DNA from: Solenopsis invicta
Lineage: Eukaryota > Arthropoda > Insecta > Hymenoptera > Formicidae
DNA length: 64,000 nucleotides
Direction: 5' to 3'
Assembly: GCF_016802725.1 (NCBI RefSeq)
Contig: NC_052666.1
Span: 5,388,501-5,452,500, forward strand
Shown here: piece after piece, positions 62,703 through 64,000 of the stretch
How the letters are laid out: each line of letters starts with the position of its first letter
How positions within the stretch are numbered: position 1 is the stretch's first letter
Program-made: the position numbers and the translations under genes
Notes under the pieces: model-generated
Database searches by the model: none
Told to the model about the DNA's origin: nothing
What the model saw: only the letters and a program-made list of their open reading frames with translations

Positions 62703-64000
62703 TTTATACATATTGTTACGTCTGGCGAGAAAATTTTTATTTTCCCGGGCCATCCGTACTAATAATAGCCTAATTAGAATCCGGAAACATCCTCCGATCA
62801 GTTGGATAAATCCCGCATCAGTATCATAAATCGATATCGCTCGATTTCAAATCTCATAGAAGAAAAAAATCCGTTTATTGGCCCACTGACAAAGAGTATA
62901 CAGCCATTTAGTTTTACATTTAGTTCATCGCTAACGCAGGCGCTGTAGGTGTCGTTTACATCTAACTATATACATTGGCATACGGAACATATGAGTTTAT
63001 ATAATCTATGAGATCGTATAGGAACAGGTTATATGGTTACCTTACAACTATTAAAATATTCTATGACTATCAATAACTCTTCGGGATTCATTTTTTTAAG
63101 AATTTCTCTAATATCTATCGGCGTTCTTATTTTCAGTTTATTAAAGTTCTCGATCATGGTTCTTCTTTCTTTAGTAAATTTCTCGCACTCCCATAAAATG
63201 TGGTTTTCATCTTCAATTTGGCCACATAGGCAGAGATTATTGTCAATAATTTTAAATCTAAATAAACTATTTTTTAGAGAATTATGCCCACTGCGGAGTC
63301 TGTTAATTGTCACGATAGATTTCCTATTGAAATTTGTGTAGAAGAACCATGGGCGAGAGGAATATTTCCAATAGTTCTCGAAGAAAAAGATACCCTTGTT
63401 TTGTACACGCGCTTTTTGTTGGAGGAACTTCTCATTTTCTTTGGTATACTTAGCACTAAAGATATTTACAACATCTGTGTATGGCACCTCTTGTTCGAGT
63501 AACAAGCCCTCCTGTGCTGATCTTTTCGCTAGTTCATCAGCCTTTTCGTTGCTTAGTATTTTTTTATGGGATGGAATCCAGACCATTTCTATATTTTTGT
63601 TTTTATTTTTACAGTCGTAGAGAAGTTTATTAATTTTTTGTATAATGAAAGATTGGCTTTTTAGCTTTTTTGAGTTCATTAAAGCTTCAAGAACACTTTT
63701 AGAATCCGAAAAAAATCAGGAAATCATTGAGATTTGAATTAACAATCATTTTGAGAGTATTCAGTATTGCAAATGCTTCCGCCGAGAAAATGGAAGTAAT
63801 ATCAAAAAGTTTAAATCCTTTAGTAAAATTTTCATCAGTACTCCAAGTGGCCATTCCTACTTTGCAATTGGTTTCTGTTTCGATTCTCGATCCATTCGTG
63901 AAAATGCAACATTTGTTTTTCATTTTGTCTTCAAATATTTTAATAAATTTAGTAGCGGGATCTTCAGTTTCATTAATTGTTTTTCCACTTTTCAGGTCAA
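62703..64000 (-). mobile_element. 3' part of a non-LTR retrotransposon, continues past the window
   Basis: The minus strand encodes a C-terminal RNase H and a Cys/His tail typical of I/R1/Loa-type LINEs, followed by about 320 bases of 3' untranslated DNA. The RT and endonuclease would lie beyond 64000. The 3' border is uncertain. Confidence 0.7.
63029..63923 (-). pseudogene. LINE RNase H and C-terminal zinc region, one homopolymer frameshift
   Basis: Reads CCIFTNGSRIET (usual first catalytic Asp replaced by Asn), SIFSAEAFAIL (Glu), the SDSKSVLEALMN Asp region, and IPSHKKILSNEKADELAK. These four blocks make an RNase H fold. Then come INRLRSGHNSLKNSLFRF and the Cys/His cluster CLCGQIEDENHILWEC. 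The frame changes at a run of seven T near 63705-63712, where one extra base separates the two pieces. It removes RNA from the RNA-DNA hybrid in related elements. Here both the frameshift and the D-to-N change argue against function. Confidence 0.82.

Noticed and set aside
62703..62715. TGTTACGTC resembling the start of the 5.5-kb LTR-like insert
   Set aside because: Only nine bases match and the following sequence is unrelated; no second terminus found.

Overview
This window looks like transposon-dense, probably heterochromatic DNA of an insect. An ant or other hymenopteran is my guess, based on the mix of mariner, BEL/Pao, Copia, Gypsy, Transib, hAT, Harbinger-like and piggyBac-like sequences. 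Codons are eukaryotic, introns have GT/AG borders and the unique DNA is very AT-rich. I see no rRNA, tRNA, CRISPR array or bacterial operon. Almost every coding sequence belongs to a mobile element. The only possible exceptions are one small multi-exon gene (49.7-59.8 kb) and some decayed transposase-like genes.

Layout. 0.4-1.7 kb: a mariner with perfect 32-bp terminal inverted repeats (TIRs) and an open transposase. 2.2-4.5 kb: a decayed hAT-type (GTF2IRD2-like) gene split by a second mariner. 4.5-4.9 kb: two adjacent ~210-bp palindromes. 5.3-10.3 kb: a decayed minus-strand transposase gene (tnp2-like) split near its 3' end by a 2.6-kb LTR-like insert, which itself carries a 5'-truncated retroposon. 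10.4-43.2 kb: one ~146-bp satellite array broken by three primary insertions, each with a clean target duplication in satellite DNA. These are a BEL/Pao element (itself hit by a hAT element), a Copia element, and a Transib element (itself carrying a Harbinger derivative and a GC-rich Gypsy element).

43.2-64 kb: an 18-bp minisatellite; a decayed minus-strand transposon coding for a transposase and an Ulp1-type cysteine protease; a ~1-kb foldback; an internally deleted mariner; a Q-rich/RG-rich multi-exon gene interrupted by a very young errantivirus-like retroelement with gag-pol and env; piggyBac-like MITEs; another large foldback; and the 3' end of a non-LTR retrotransposon running off the window.

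How it fits together. Insertions can be ordered by nesting: satellite first, then BEL, Copia and Transib, then the elements inside them. The youngest events appear to be the env-bearing retroelement (about one difference between its 536-bp LTRs), the GC-rich Gypsy element (shared LTR parts almost identical) and the first mariner. The points most worth a second look are the Transib element with V(D)J-signal-like ends, the third ORF of the GC-rich Gypsy element, the interrupted multi-exon gene with its 13-bp duplication, the three-monomer higher-order satellite structure, and the long near-perfect palindromes.
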